Part shown: positions 8,124-15,151 of the stretch, piece by piece
How the letters are laid out: every line of letters begins with the position of its first letter
How positions within the stretch are numbered: the first letter of the stretch is position 1
Source: Mycobacterium sp.
GTDB taxonomy: Bacteria > Actinomycetota > Actinomycetes > Mycobacteriales > Mycobacteriaceae
Reading direction: 5' to 3'
Assembly (NCBI RefSeq): GCF_029961025.1
Contig: NZ_JASBVP010000014.1
Location: forward strand, 1-34,593
DNA: 34,593 bases
Notes under the pieces: model-generated
Databases searched by the model: none
Seen by the model: only the letters and a program-made list of their open reading frames with translations
Told to the model about the DNA's origin: nothing
Made by a program: the position numbers and the translations under genes

Positions 8124-10295
8124 ATGAGCGAGCCTGCGCCCTCATTGGTCGACCTCGCCGGCCGGTTCGGAATCGCCACCGAATACCAGGATTGGACGGG
8201 ACGCCGCCGGGTCGTCGACGAGGCCACCCTGGTGGCCGTCCTGGCCGCCCTCGGGGTGCCGGCCGGGACCGAGTCGGAGTGCACCGCGGCGCTGAAGGCG
8301 CACGACCGCGCCTATTGGTCGCGCCCGCTACCGGTCACCATCGTCGCCCGCGCCGGGGCCGAGACCCGGTTTTGGGCCCATGTGACCCACGGTCACCCCG
8401 CCGAAGTGTGGCTGCACCTCGAGGACGGGACCACCCGCGCCGGGCTGCGGCAGGTCGACAATTTCACTCCCCCCTTCGACCTCGGCGGACGCTGGATCGG
8501 CGAGGCCAGTTTCCTGCTGCCGCCCGATCTGCCGTTGGGCTATCACCGGGTGCACCTGCGTTCCGGCGAGGACGAAAACAGCACCCTGCTCATCGTCACG
8601 CCCAGCTGGCTGGGACTACCCGAGCGGCTCGCGGCCCGGCGGGCGTGGGGTTTGGCGGCACAGATCTATAGTGTGCGCTCCCGGCGGTCGTGGGGTGTCG
8701 GGGATCTCACCGACCTCACCGATTTGGCGGTGTGGTCGGCCTCCCGCCATGGCGCCGGCTATCTGCTGGTCAATCCGCTGCACGCGGCCGCGCCGACGAC
8801 ACCGATGGAACCCTCGCCCTATTTGCCGACGTCGCGGCGCTTCATGAACCCGCTGTACCTGCGGGTCGAGGCCGTTCCCGAATACGCCGATCTGCGCAAG
8901 CGCGGTCGGGTGCGGCGGCTGCGCGCGGAGGTGCAACGGCACGCCGAGCGGCTCGACACCATCGACCGCGATACCGCCTGGGCGGCGAAACGCGCGGCGT
9001 TGCAGCTGCTGTACCGGGTGCCGCGCTCGGCGGGCCGCGACCTGGCCTACGCGGCGTTCCGCGCCCGCGAGGGCCGCGCCCTCGACGACTTCGCCGCCTG
9101 GTGCGCCCTGGCCGAGAAATACGGCGACGACTGGCATCGCTGGCCGCGCTCGCTGCGGCATCCCGCCGGGCCGGGGGTTGCCGATTTCGTCCAACGGCAT
9201 CCCCATGCCGTCGATTTCCACCGCTGGCTGCAATGGCTGCTCGACGAGCAACTCGCCGGCGCGCAGTCGGGGGCGGTGCGGGCCGGGATGGCGCTGGGCA
9301 TCATCCACGACCTGGCCGTCGGCGTGCATCCCAACGGGGCCGACGCCTGGGCCCTGCAGGACATGCTGGCGGCCGGCGTGACCGCGGGAGCACCCCCGGA
9401 TGAGTTCAACCAACAGGGTCAGAATTGGTCGCAGCCGCCGTGGCGGCCCGACCGCCTCGCCGAGCACGAGTACCACCCGTTTCGCGCACTGATCCGGGCG
9501 GTGTTGCGGCACGGCGGCGGCGTCCGCGTCGACCACATCATCGGGTTGTTCCGGCTGTGGTGGATCCCCGACGGCGCATCCCCCGAACAGGGCACCTATG
9601 TGCGCTACGACCACGAGGCGATGATCGGCATCCTCGCCCTGGAGGCGCACCGGGCGGCCGCACTCGTGGTGGGTGAGGATCTTGGCACCGTCGAACCACG
9701 GGTGCGCGACTACCTGCAATCACGCGGCATACTGGGCACGTCGGTGCTGTGGTTCGAGCGGGATCGCCACGGGGGCGGGGAGCCGCTGCCGGCCGAACGC
9801 TGGCGCGAGTACTGCCTGGCGTCGGTGACCACCCACGACCTGCCGCCGACCGCCGGCTATCTGGCCGGAGACCACGTGCGCCTGCGCGCCTCCCTGGGCC
9901 TGCTGTCCCGGCCCGTCGCGGAGGAGCTCACCGCCGACCGAAACGAGCGGGCGGCGTGGCTGGCCGAGTTGCACCGGGCCAACCTGCTCCCCGGCGACGC
10001 CGATGACGAACAGACCGTGCGTGCGCTGTACGAATACCTCGGCCGCACCCCGTCTCGGCTGTTGGGGGTGTCGCTGGCCGACGCGGTCGGCGATCGGCGC
10101 ACCCAGAACCAGCCCGGCACCGCCGATGAGTACCCGAACTGGCGGGTGCCGCTGACCGGTCCCCACGGCCGGCCGGTGCTGCTCGAGGATGTCTTCACCG
10201 ACCGCAGGGCGGCCGCGCTGGCCGAGACGATGCGCGCCCAGGTCCTCGGCGATGCCGCAACGCGTGCTCAACCGCGCCCGGGGTGCGCGGGCTAA
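8124..10295 (+). CDS. malQ: 4-alpha-glucanotransferase (amylomaltase, GH77)
   Basis: This 723-residue GH77 enzyme transfers alpha-1,4-glucan segments between maltodextrins in cytoplasmic glycogen/maltodextrin metabolism. The three catalytic acids of the family are visible: nucleophile D470 in RVDHI, acid/base E518 in VVGEDLG, and D572 in TTHDLP. An N-terminal extension (about residues 1-150) precedes the barrel, as in bacterial MalQ, and the length agrees with M. tuberculosis Rv1781c (724 residues from memory). I chose ATG 8124 (MSEPAPSLVDLAGRFGI) because it starts the conserved N-terminal domain; the frame is open further upstream but that sequence is not conserved-looking. The gene has no functional link to ESX-5 beyond conserved neighbourhood. 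Confidence 0.95.
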   Translation: MSEPAPSLVDLAGRFGIATEYQDWTGRRRVVDEATLVAVLAALGVPAGTESECTAALKAHDRAYWSRPLPVTIVARAGAETRFWAHVTHGHPAEVWLHLEDGTTRAGLRQVDNFTPPFDLGGRWIGEASFLLPPDLPLGYHRVHLRSGEDENSTLLIVTPSWLGLPERLAARRAWGLAAQIYSVRSRRSWGVGDLTDLTDLAVWSASRHGAGYLLVNPLHAAAPTTPMEPSPYLPTSRRFMNPLYLRVEAVPEYADLRKRGRVRRLRAEVQRHAERLDTIDRDTAWAAKRAALQLLYRVPRSAGRDLAYAAFRAREGRALDDFAAWCALAEKYGDDWHRWPRSLRHPAGPGVADFVQRHPHAVDFHRWLQWLLDEQLAGAQSGAVRAGMALGIIHDLAVGVHPNGADAWALQDMLAAGVTAGAPPDEFNQQGQNWSQPPWRPDRLAEHEYHPFRALIRAVLRHGGGVRVDHIIGLFRLWWIPDGASPEQGTYVRYDHEAMIGILALEAHRAAALVVGEDLGTVEPRVRDYLQSRGILGTSVLWFERDRHGGGEPLPAERWREYCLASVTTHDLPPTAGYLAGDHVRLRASLGLLSRPVAEELTADRNERAAWLAELHRANLLPGDADDEQTVRALYEYLGRTPSRLLGVSLADAVGDRRTQNQPGTADEYPNWRVPLTGPHGRPVLLEDVFTDRRAAALAETMRAQVLGDAATRAQPRPGCAG

Positions 10296-10351
10296 GCTGT
10301 GACGACCCGGGGGTTTTGCCGCCGGACAATCGCGACCGGACGGGGCCAGAC

Positions 10352-10705
10352 GTGGACGACCGAAACATCCGGCGACCGATCCTGCTGGCCGTTGCCGCCG
10401 CCATCGCCATCGGGGTGGTGGGCTGTGGCGGGGGCGGCAAAGGCCCGCATGTCACCACCACCACGACGACGACCACCACAACCACGACGGCACCCACGAC
10501 CGCGCCTAGCTGCCCGTGCACCTGTACCCCTGCGCCGCCGTGCAGCAACCCTGCCCCGCCCGCCTACGGCCCGCCGCCCGGTGCGCCGGCGCCACCCGCC
10601 ATCCCGCCTGCTCCGCCGATCCCGCCCATTCCTCCCATTCCGCCAATACCACCCATTCCGCCAATACCGCCCATCCCGTCGCCGCCCCCGATTCCCTATC
10701 CGTAG
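10352..10705 (+). CDS. Putative threonine/proline-rich lipoprotein
   Basis: This 117-residue product starts at GTG 10352 behind an acgggg-like ribosome binding site. Residues 6-24 form a lipoprotein signal peptide ending in the lipobox V-V-G-C (Cys25). The mature part begins GGGG, then has a run of 12 threonines (35-46), a cysteine cluster S-C-P-C-T-C and a fourth Cys, and ends in repeated I-P-P tripeptides. I do not recognise the family. The extended proline-rich tail suggests a cell-wall spacer or a protein-protein anchor on the outer face of the membrane; that is inference. It begins 56 bp after malQ and converges on the Rv1780-like gene. Low complexity makes gene prediction less certain, but signal peptide, lipobox and stop all agree. 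Confidence 0.72.
   Translation: MDDRNIRRPILLAVAAAIAIGVVGCGGGGKGPHVTTTTTTTTTTTTAPTTAPSCPCTCTPAPPCSNPAPPAYGPPPGAPAPPAIPPAPPIPPIPPIPPIPPIPPIPPIPSPPPIPYP
10634..10669. repeat. 18-bp tandem repeat encoding P-I-P-P-I-P
   Basis: Two nearly identical 18-bp units (10634-10651 and 10652-10669, differing at the last base) encode the proline/isoleucine tail of the lipoprotein. Flanking sequence continues the same tripeptide pattern with other codons. It is a coding repeat able to change length in frame. Confidence 0.85.
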
Positions 10706-10719
10706 CGGCGGCATCGCGC

Positions 10720-11283
10720 TTAGCTGGCGGGCCAGGCGACTTCGAGCTGCTCGGCCACGTCGATGACTTGCGCCGCCTGGGACTGCGGTGAGTCGATCTC
10801 ATTGGCGACGTGCTGGGCAATGAACCGCCGGATCTCGCCGTCTACACCCGCGACGATGCGCAACACCTCGCCGCGGATGGACTTCGACGAGACCTGGACG
10901 GTGATGTCGGAAGGCCGGGGCTTTGCGACCTCGACGACCACCAGCAACGGCTCGGCGGCCCGTGCGGTGGCGCGTAACGCGATGTCTCCGGCAACCGTGA
11001 ACCGCTGCTTGTCCAGCCGCAGATCCACCAGCAGATCGATGGCCAGCGGAATGTGAATGGTGAACGTGATGGGGTCACCCAGGTGGCGCGTGACCCGGGG
11101 TTTGTGGATCTTGACCGTGGCGCTGACCCTGGCGATCCTGCCCGGCCCCTGAGCGAACGGGCCCAGCGTAAACTCCTCCCCCGCAAACTGGGCGAAGGCG
11201 GCGCCGACGCGCTGCTCGGTGACGGCGATCTCAAAGAATTTGCGCCCGAAGGCTTCGTAGGTCAGGTAGTCGTGGGTGCGCAT
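10720..11283 (-). CDS. Conserved mycobacterial protein, Rv1780-like
   Basis: A 187-residue protein from ATG 11283 (MRTHDYLTYEAFGRKFFE), the same length as M. tuberculosis Rv1780 as I recall, and in the same place next to malQ. It has no signal peptide or membrane helix. The middle is beta-rich with alternating hydrophobic residues (TFTIHIPLAIDLLVDLRL, ALRATARAAEPLLVVVEV) and the end is helical (VDGEIRRFIAQHVANEI). That pattern loosely recalls lipid-binding DUF2993/TULIP-like proteins, but I would not assert it. A GTG six codons upstream is an alternative start. The function is unknown. Confidence 0.88.
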   Translation of the reverse strand: MRTHDYLTYEAFGRKFFEIAVTEQRVGAAFAQFAGEEFTLGPFAQGPGRIARVSATVKIHKPRVTRHLGDPITFTIHIPLAIDLLVDLRLDKQRFTVAGDIALRATARAAEPLLVVVEVAKPRPSDITVQVSSKSIRGEVLRIVAGVDGEIRRFIAQHVANEIDSPQSQAAQVIDVAEQLEVAWPAS

Positions 11284-11575
11284 AGGTTCATACCGTCTCA
11301 CGCCGGCTTCCCCAAGACCCGCAGATCCGGTTATGGCGCGGCATTTTCGGATCGCCGCTCGGTGAGCCCGGCCGCGGCAATCGACGCCACCGCGCGCGTG
11401 TGTGGGAGGGTGCGGCTATCGCACCGGCGCGACAGTGCGGCCGTGCTTCGGTCTGATTTCTGTGACCCACCCTCCGCGACAACTGCCGCCCGCGGAGTAG
11501 CCGCGTCGAACACGGCAGCGACCCGACTCCCCCGGCGAGCGGCGGGCTCGGACCCACCCGGCATTGGCCCGGCGG
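11284..11575. other. Intergenic region upstream of the Rv1780-like gene
   Basis: There are 292 bp between two minus-strand genes. I see no convincing CDS: the open frames here have arginine/proline-rich shadow composition. It should contain the promoter of the Rv1780-like gene, but no clear -10 or terminator can be singled out. Confidence 0.5.
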
Positions 11576-12247
11576 TTACGTTGACGGGCTCATCGAGTCG
11601 ATGTAGTAGGTTTCGCGGCCGGTCGGGTATCCCCCGCCGTCGGTGGCGATGTGCACGTGGTCGAAGTGATTGGCGGTCTCGGAGCCGTAGTCCGCCGTCC
11701 AACTCGGCGCGCCGATGCCCGGGTAGTAGCCCCGCCTCCAGATAACATGCACCACGCCCCATCGTTTGGCATTCGCCAAGGCGTACCCGGCGATCTGGTT
11801 GCCCAGCTCGATGCCCTCCGGGCTGCGATAGTTCGGGATCATCACGTCGATCGCCAGCCCGTTGGGGTGCCATTTCAGGGGATCTTGGCGAAACCCGCCG
11901 ATGGTGGTGATCTGGGGGAACAACACGCTGATCGCACGGGCAGCCCAAATGGTATGAACCTGCAGCCCCTGCTCCGAGGCGACGCCCGGCGGCAATGCGT
12001 ACGGGACCGCCCGGCTGGCCACGGGTGCGCTGGCCGCGACCAGTTGCGCCGCCGGCGGATTGACGGCCTGCTGGCCGCCGTCCGGCGCAGAGCTGTGAGC
12101 CGCAGGGCTCGCGGCCGGGTGCTCGGCGCAGCACGGGGGCTTCGCGCTTTGGGCGTGCACCATCACCGCAGAAACGGCAACCGAGGCCGCGAAGGCTAGC
12201 CAGCGGCCCCGGCCTACGGCCGGAAGTTCTCGAGCCACGGACAGCAC
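11576..12247 (-). CDS. Exported protein with ARB_07466/M15-peptidase-like C-terminal domain
   Basis: This is about 223 residues from GTG 12247; GTGs at 12271 and 12238 are alternatives. The N terminus is a signal peptide (RGRWLAFAASVAVSAVMVHA) followed by a proline/alanine-rich linker to about residue 80. The C-terminal domain has W-H-P-N-G-L-A-I-D (His127, Asp134) and H-F-D-H-V-H (194-199). This H...D plus HxH pattern matches the zinc ligands of D-Ala-D-Ala carboxypeptidase-like M15 folds and the ARB_07466-like domain of mycobacterial exported proteins such as Rv0320. It is likely exported and may act on peptidoglycan, but no substrate is known. It stands alone, with 292 bp to the next gene downstream. 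Confidence 0.82.
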   Translation of the reverse strand: MLSVARELPAVGRGRWLAFAASVAVSAVMVHAQSAKPPCCAEHPAASPAAHSSAPDGGQQAVNPPAAQLVAASAPVASRAVPYALPPGVASEQGLQVHTIWAARAISVLFPQITTIGGFRQDPLKWHPNGLAIDVMIPNYRSPEGIELGNQIAGYALANAKRWGVVHVIWRRGYYPGIGAPSWTADYGSETANHFDHVHIATDGGGYPTGRETYYIDSMSPST

Positions 12248-12471
12248 CTTACCGCCGTGCTCCTGCGACACGGCGGTTTTTCACGCAGGCAGGATTGAGC
12301 CGGCGCGGCAGCGAAGCCAACGACGGACGTGTGGTGCCGTCTCCGTCCTCGACGACATCGATCACGTCGCCCCCTGCTGCAGCACGGGTATCTATGTACG
12401 GCGCGCGGCCGGGCGCCGCGGTAACTGCGGCCTGCCATCGTGCCAATCCACTTTCGCGGGGATTTCCTGAC

Positions 12472-12499
12472 GAGAAATGCCGCATGAGAAATGCCGCAT
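12472..12499. repeat. 14-bp direct tandem duplication
   Basis: gagaaatgccgcat occurs twice without a gap (12472-12485 and 12486-12499). It lies at the start of the decayed WXG100-like gene and probably alters its N-terminal codons. Confidence 0.9.
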
Positions 12500-12761
12500 C
12501 TCGTTTGTGACGGTCGGATCCGAACTGCTGATGCCCGCGGCCGGAGACCTGCAGGGGATCGGCTGGCTCCGGCGGCTGCCGACGGGGACTTTGGGGTGGC
12601 GCCGGTTCGACGGCCTGCCAGCAGTTCATCACCGAGTTGGAGAGTTGGACCGCAACTTCCAGGTGATCTACGAGCAGGCCAACGCCCACGGCGCCAAGGT
12701 GCAAACCGCCGGCTCCACCATGTTCGACACCGACTCCGCCGTCGGATCGCGCTGGGCCTGA
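12477..12761 (+). pseudogene. Decayed WXG100-type (type VII secretion) gene
   Basis: Pieces of one WXG100-like protein can be read in three successive frames. The order is VTVGSELLMPAAGDLQGIG (frame of 12477), then LAPAAADGDFG (shifted near 12563), then GAGSTACQQFITELESWT (shifted near 12595), then NFQVIYEQANAHGAKVQ through VGSRWA-stop (shifted near 12652). Restoring one base at the last junction gives W-T-G, the WXG turn, at about the right place for a roughly 95-residue protein. All three shifts are equivalent to single-base losses, so the first and last parts share a frame and a 94-codon ORF remains nominally open, but with a scrambled middle. I infer a former EsxA/EspC-like substrate. Sequencing error in G-runs is an alternative explanation. 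Confidence 0.65.
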
Positions 12762-12788
12762 CTCCGTCGGATCGCGCTGGGCCTGACT
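12741..12788. repeat. 25-bp period tandem duplication at the 3' end of the WXG100 remnant
   Basis: A 23-bp identical stretch (gtcggatcgcgctgggcctg...) begins at 12741 and again at 12766. The first copy encodes the last residues VGSRWA and the stop codon of the decayed gene, so the second copy repeats the gene end beyond the stop. Confidence 0.9.
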
Positions 12789-12847
12789 GCAGCGCCGAGG
12801 CATTCGCTTCGTGCCACCACGGACCGCGCCGGCCGCCGCCTGCCGGG

Positions 12848-12874
12848 TTATGCACAGAGCGGTGTTTGTCCACA
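12848..12874. promoter_or_regulatory. Two DnaA-box-like 9-mers upstream of the HNH gene
   Basis: TTATGCACA (12848-12856) and TTGTCCACA (12866-12874) lie 18 bp apart. The second matches the mycobacterial DnaA-box consensus as I know it; the first has one mismatch to the classic TTATCCACA. They sit 40-66 bp upstream of the predicted -10 of the DUF222/HNH gene. Binding is not shown. Confidence 0.35.
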
Positions 12875-12913
12875 ACTGCTGGTCTTGGCCGCTCCCGTTG
12901 TGCCGGCCTCCAC

Positions 12914-12919
12914 TAATAT
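12914..12919 (+). promoter_or_regulatory. -10 element TAATAT for a leaderless HNH transcript
   Basis: TAATAT fits the mycobacterial SigA -10 pattern TANNNT. Only seven bases separate it from the ATG at 12927, so the usual start of transcription would fall on or next to the initiation codon. This makes a leaderless mRNA, which is common in mycobacteria, and agrees with the absence of a ribosome binding site. There is no good -35 at 17-bp spacing. Confidence 0.65.
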
Positions 12920-12926
12920 CGCTCGT

Positions 12927-14483
12927 ATGTTCGATGGACCGCTGCCGGAGGGCGCGGCGCTGGCGGGTGCCGATAACGCGACGGTGGTGGCGGCGATCGC
13001 CGGGTGGGCGCGAGTGGAGGCCGCTGCGGCGGCGCGCCGACTGGCTGCCATTGCCGAACTAGTGCGCCGGCGCGCCGATGGTCCGACCGACTGTGCCCGG
13101 TGGTCCTGTGATAACTGGGATGCCATGGCCGCCGAAGTCGGTGCCGCACAAGGTATTAGTCACGGGATGGCATCCGGGCAGATGTATCTGGCTGTGGCGC
13201 TGCGGGACCGGCTTCCCCGGGTGGGAGCGCTGTTCGCCGACGGCACGATCAGTGCCCGGCTGGCGGGGATGATCGTGTGGCATACCGATTTGATCAAAGA
13301 CCCCGAGACGCTGCGACTGGTCGACGAGACGCTCGCAGAAGACGCGAGGCGATTCGGGCCGCTGTCGGCGAACAAGACCGCCCAAGCCATCGATGCTGTG
13401 GTGGACCGCTACGATCCGGCAGCGTTGCGGCGCACCCGTGCCTCCGCGCGCGGTCGCGAGGTGGTGATTGACTTCGCCGATACGGGGTCGGGCACCGCAC
13501 GGTTGTGGGGGTCGCTGTTCGCCACGGATGCGGCCATGTTGGATCGGCGGCTCTCGCAGATGGCCCACGACGTGTGCGACGACGACCCGCGCACCATCGC
13601 GCAGCGACGCGCCGATGCGCTGGGGGCGCTGGCCGCCGGTGGCGACGGGTTGGCGTGCGGCTGTGGGAACGCCGACTGCCCGGCCGGTGTCGAAGGAGAT
13701 GAGCGGGCAGCGGGAGTGGTCGTCCATATCGTCGCCGAGGAATCCGCGCTCAACGCTCAACCCGACCCGCACATGTCGGGCGAGCGTCCCTCGCGACCCA
13801 TCACACTCGACACCCCGCTGCGCGAGGCCTTGACTCCCGACCCCGAACCCGATCCGCCCTTCGCCGGGGTGAGGCCGCCCATGGCCGTGTTCACCAGCGG
13901 CGGGGTGGTGCCCAACCCACTGCTGGCCCAGCTGATTCGGGCGGGAGCGAAGGCCCGGCCGGTGTGCCATCCCGGCACCGCGGTGGCACCCGAAGCCGAT
14001 TATCGCCCGTCGACCGTTCTGCAGCGGTACATCCGGTGCCGGGATATGACGTGTCGGTTCCCCAATTGCGACCGCCCCGCCGAGCTTTGCGACATCGACC
14101 ACACCATCCCGTGGCCGCTCGGCCCGACGCACCCGTCGAATCTGAAATGTCTTTGCAGAAAACATCATTTGTTAAAAACGTTCTGGACCGGGGTCAACGG
14201 TTGGCGTGACCAGCAATTGCCCGACGGTACGGTCGCGTGGACCGCACCTACCGGGCACACCTACATCACTCACCCGGGCAGTCGGCTGCTGTTCCCAGCT
14301 TTGTGCCTGCCCACCGGCGAAATACCCGCTGTCCCAGCGGTAGATCAACTCCACGGTGAGCGCGGCATCATGATGCCCAGACGCCGGCGAACCCGCGAAC
14401 AAGACCGCGCTCACCGCATCGACGCCGAACGTGCACTCAACGCTTCCCACGTCGCGGAGCGCAATCGGCCGCCGCCGTTTTAA
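12927..14483 (+). CDS. DUF222 / HNH endonuclease-domain protein (13E12 repeat family)
   Basis: This 518-residue protein starts at ATG 12927 ([21 protein letters not shown]). The first 300 or so residues are the helical DUF222 region of the mycobacterial 13E12 family. The C-terminal HNH module begins with [11 protein letters not shown] zinc-ligand-like cysteines, followed by D389-x-D391-H392, an Asn in PSNLKC, and C-R-K-H413-H414. The motif appears intact. HNH domains cleave DNA; in this family the target is unknown, and members are multicopy and often linked to repeats or phage-like islands. No ribosome binding site is present, consistent with the leaderless promoter. It sits in an accessory stretch between decayed genes and tRNA-Pro. 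Confidence 0.93.
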   Translation: MFDGPLPEGAALAGADNATVVAAIAGWARVEAAAAARRLAAIAELVRRRADGPTDCARWSCDNWDAMAAEVGAAQGISHGMASGQMYLAVALRDRLPRVGALFADGTISARLAGMIVWHTDLIKDPETLRLVDETLAEDARRFGPLSANKTAQAIDAVVDRYDPAALRRTRASARGREVVIDFADTGSGTARLWGSLFATDAAMLDRRLSQMAHDVCDDDPRTIAQRRADALGALAAGGDGLACGCGNADCPAGVEGDERAAGVVVHIVAEESALNAQPDPHMSGERPSRPITLDTPLREALTPDPEPDPPFAGVRPPMAVFTSGGVVPNPLLAQLIRAGAKARPVCHPGTAVAPEADYRPSTVLQRYIRCRDMTCRFPNCDRPAELCDIDHTIPWPLGPTHPSNLKCLCRKHHLLKTFWTGVNGWRDQQLPDGTVAWTAPTGHTYITHPGSRLLFPALCLPTGEIPAVPAVDQLHGERGIMMPRRRRTREQDRAHRIDAERALNASHVAERNRPPPF

Positions 14484-14619
14484 CCGCCGGGCGGCACGAC
14501 CACGTAGCATGCTGGTTTCGCCCTGTTGCCATTGGGTGGGCGCGCGGTGAGGTGCCCGTGATTGGTCCTTTTCCGCGCGGCCTTCTGTCGAACCGGGGTG
14601 GAACTACCCTCTTGTCTGG

Positions 14620-14944
14620 TTGCCCGCACAGCTCACCTCGCCGTTTGAGGAACCGGGCGACCAGCTCCTTGCGTGGGTGTGGAGCCTGGGCGAGGAGCCT
14701 GCGTCGCGGGGAGACTACCCGGACAACAGCGCCGCGCCGCGTCTCGACGGCGCGGTGAACGCCCGCAATCCTGCGGCGCTGGTGAAGCGTCTAGGCATCG
14801 AAAGCCGCGGGGCCAAGAACTCGAATACGGCATCGTTTTTCCTGGCGCGGTCCGCCCCGGCCGGTATCCGCTGGGCTTCTGGTTGGCGTTCGCGTTGGCG
14901 TACTGGTTCCCAAATGGTCCCCATCACAGCAGGTCAGTAGCCTC
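14620..14944 (+). pseudogene. Possible frameshifted CDS next to tRNA-Pro
   Basis: The frame from 14620 (TTG) reads like coding sequence to about 14815 (PFEEPGDQLLAWVWSLG, NARNPAALVKRLGIESRG). The adjacent frame then becomes the coding-like one (EYGIVFPGAVRPGRYPLGF, WLAFALAYWFPNGPHH), with GC-rich third positions in each part. That suggests one gene broken by a frameshift near 14815. I do not recognise the protein. The remaining bases 14484-14619, between the HNH gene and this ORF, show no feature. Its position beside a tRNA 3' end makes a mobile-element remnant conceivable. Confidence 0.35.
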
Positions 14945-14950
14945 TTTTTG

Positions 14951-15027
14951 TGGTCGGGCTGACAGGATTTGAACCTGCGACCACTTGACCCCCAGTCAAG
15001 TGCGCTACCAAACTGCGCCACAGCCCG
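14951..15027 (-). tRNA. tRNA-Pro (anticodon GGG), CCA encoded
   Basis: On the minus strand the sequence folds as a tRNA. The acceptor CGGGCTG (15027-15021) pairs with CAGCCCG (14961-14955). There is a D-arm GCGC...GCGC and an anticodon stem CTTGA/TCAAG around the loop CTGGGGG, which puts GGG at positions 34-36. The T-arm is GCAGG-TTCAAAT-CCTGT. The discriminator base is A at 14954, and CCA is encoded at 14953-14951. No T-run follows, so its terminator is not evident. Confidence 0.95.
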
Positions 15028-15151
15028 GGTCTCGCTAGTGCCGCCGATAGGCCACCGGCGACAGGTCGAAAGCCTACCGCAGGCGGCTGAGGTCAGCGTA
15101 GCCGAGCAGGAGCACTGACTTGTGTCCAGACGGCTCGCAGTCGCCCGTCAA

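Noticed and set aside
8616..9719. Long open frame (367 codons) antisense to malQ
   Set aside because: It lies wholly opposite an intact GH77 gene, has no ribosome binding site or recognisable family, and has the Arg/Pro/Gly-rich composition typical of GC-rich antisense shadows.
10634..10702. Possible CRISPR-like repeat array
   Set aside because: The repeats are short coding tripeptide units of a proline-rich protein, without spacers.
12249..12875. 208-codon open frame on the minus strand across the WXG100 remnant
   Set aside because: The plus strand carries the recognisable WXG100-like segments; the minus product matches no family and has no ribosome binding site.
14951..15027. Phage attachment site at the tRNA-Pro 3' end
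   Set aside because: I found no second copy of the tRNA 3' sequence and no integrase gene; xerD at 23123-24070 is the housekeeping recombinase.
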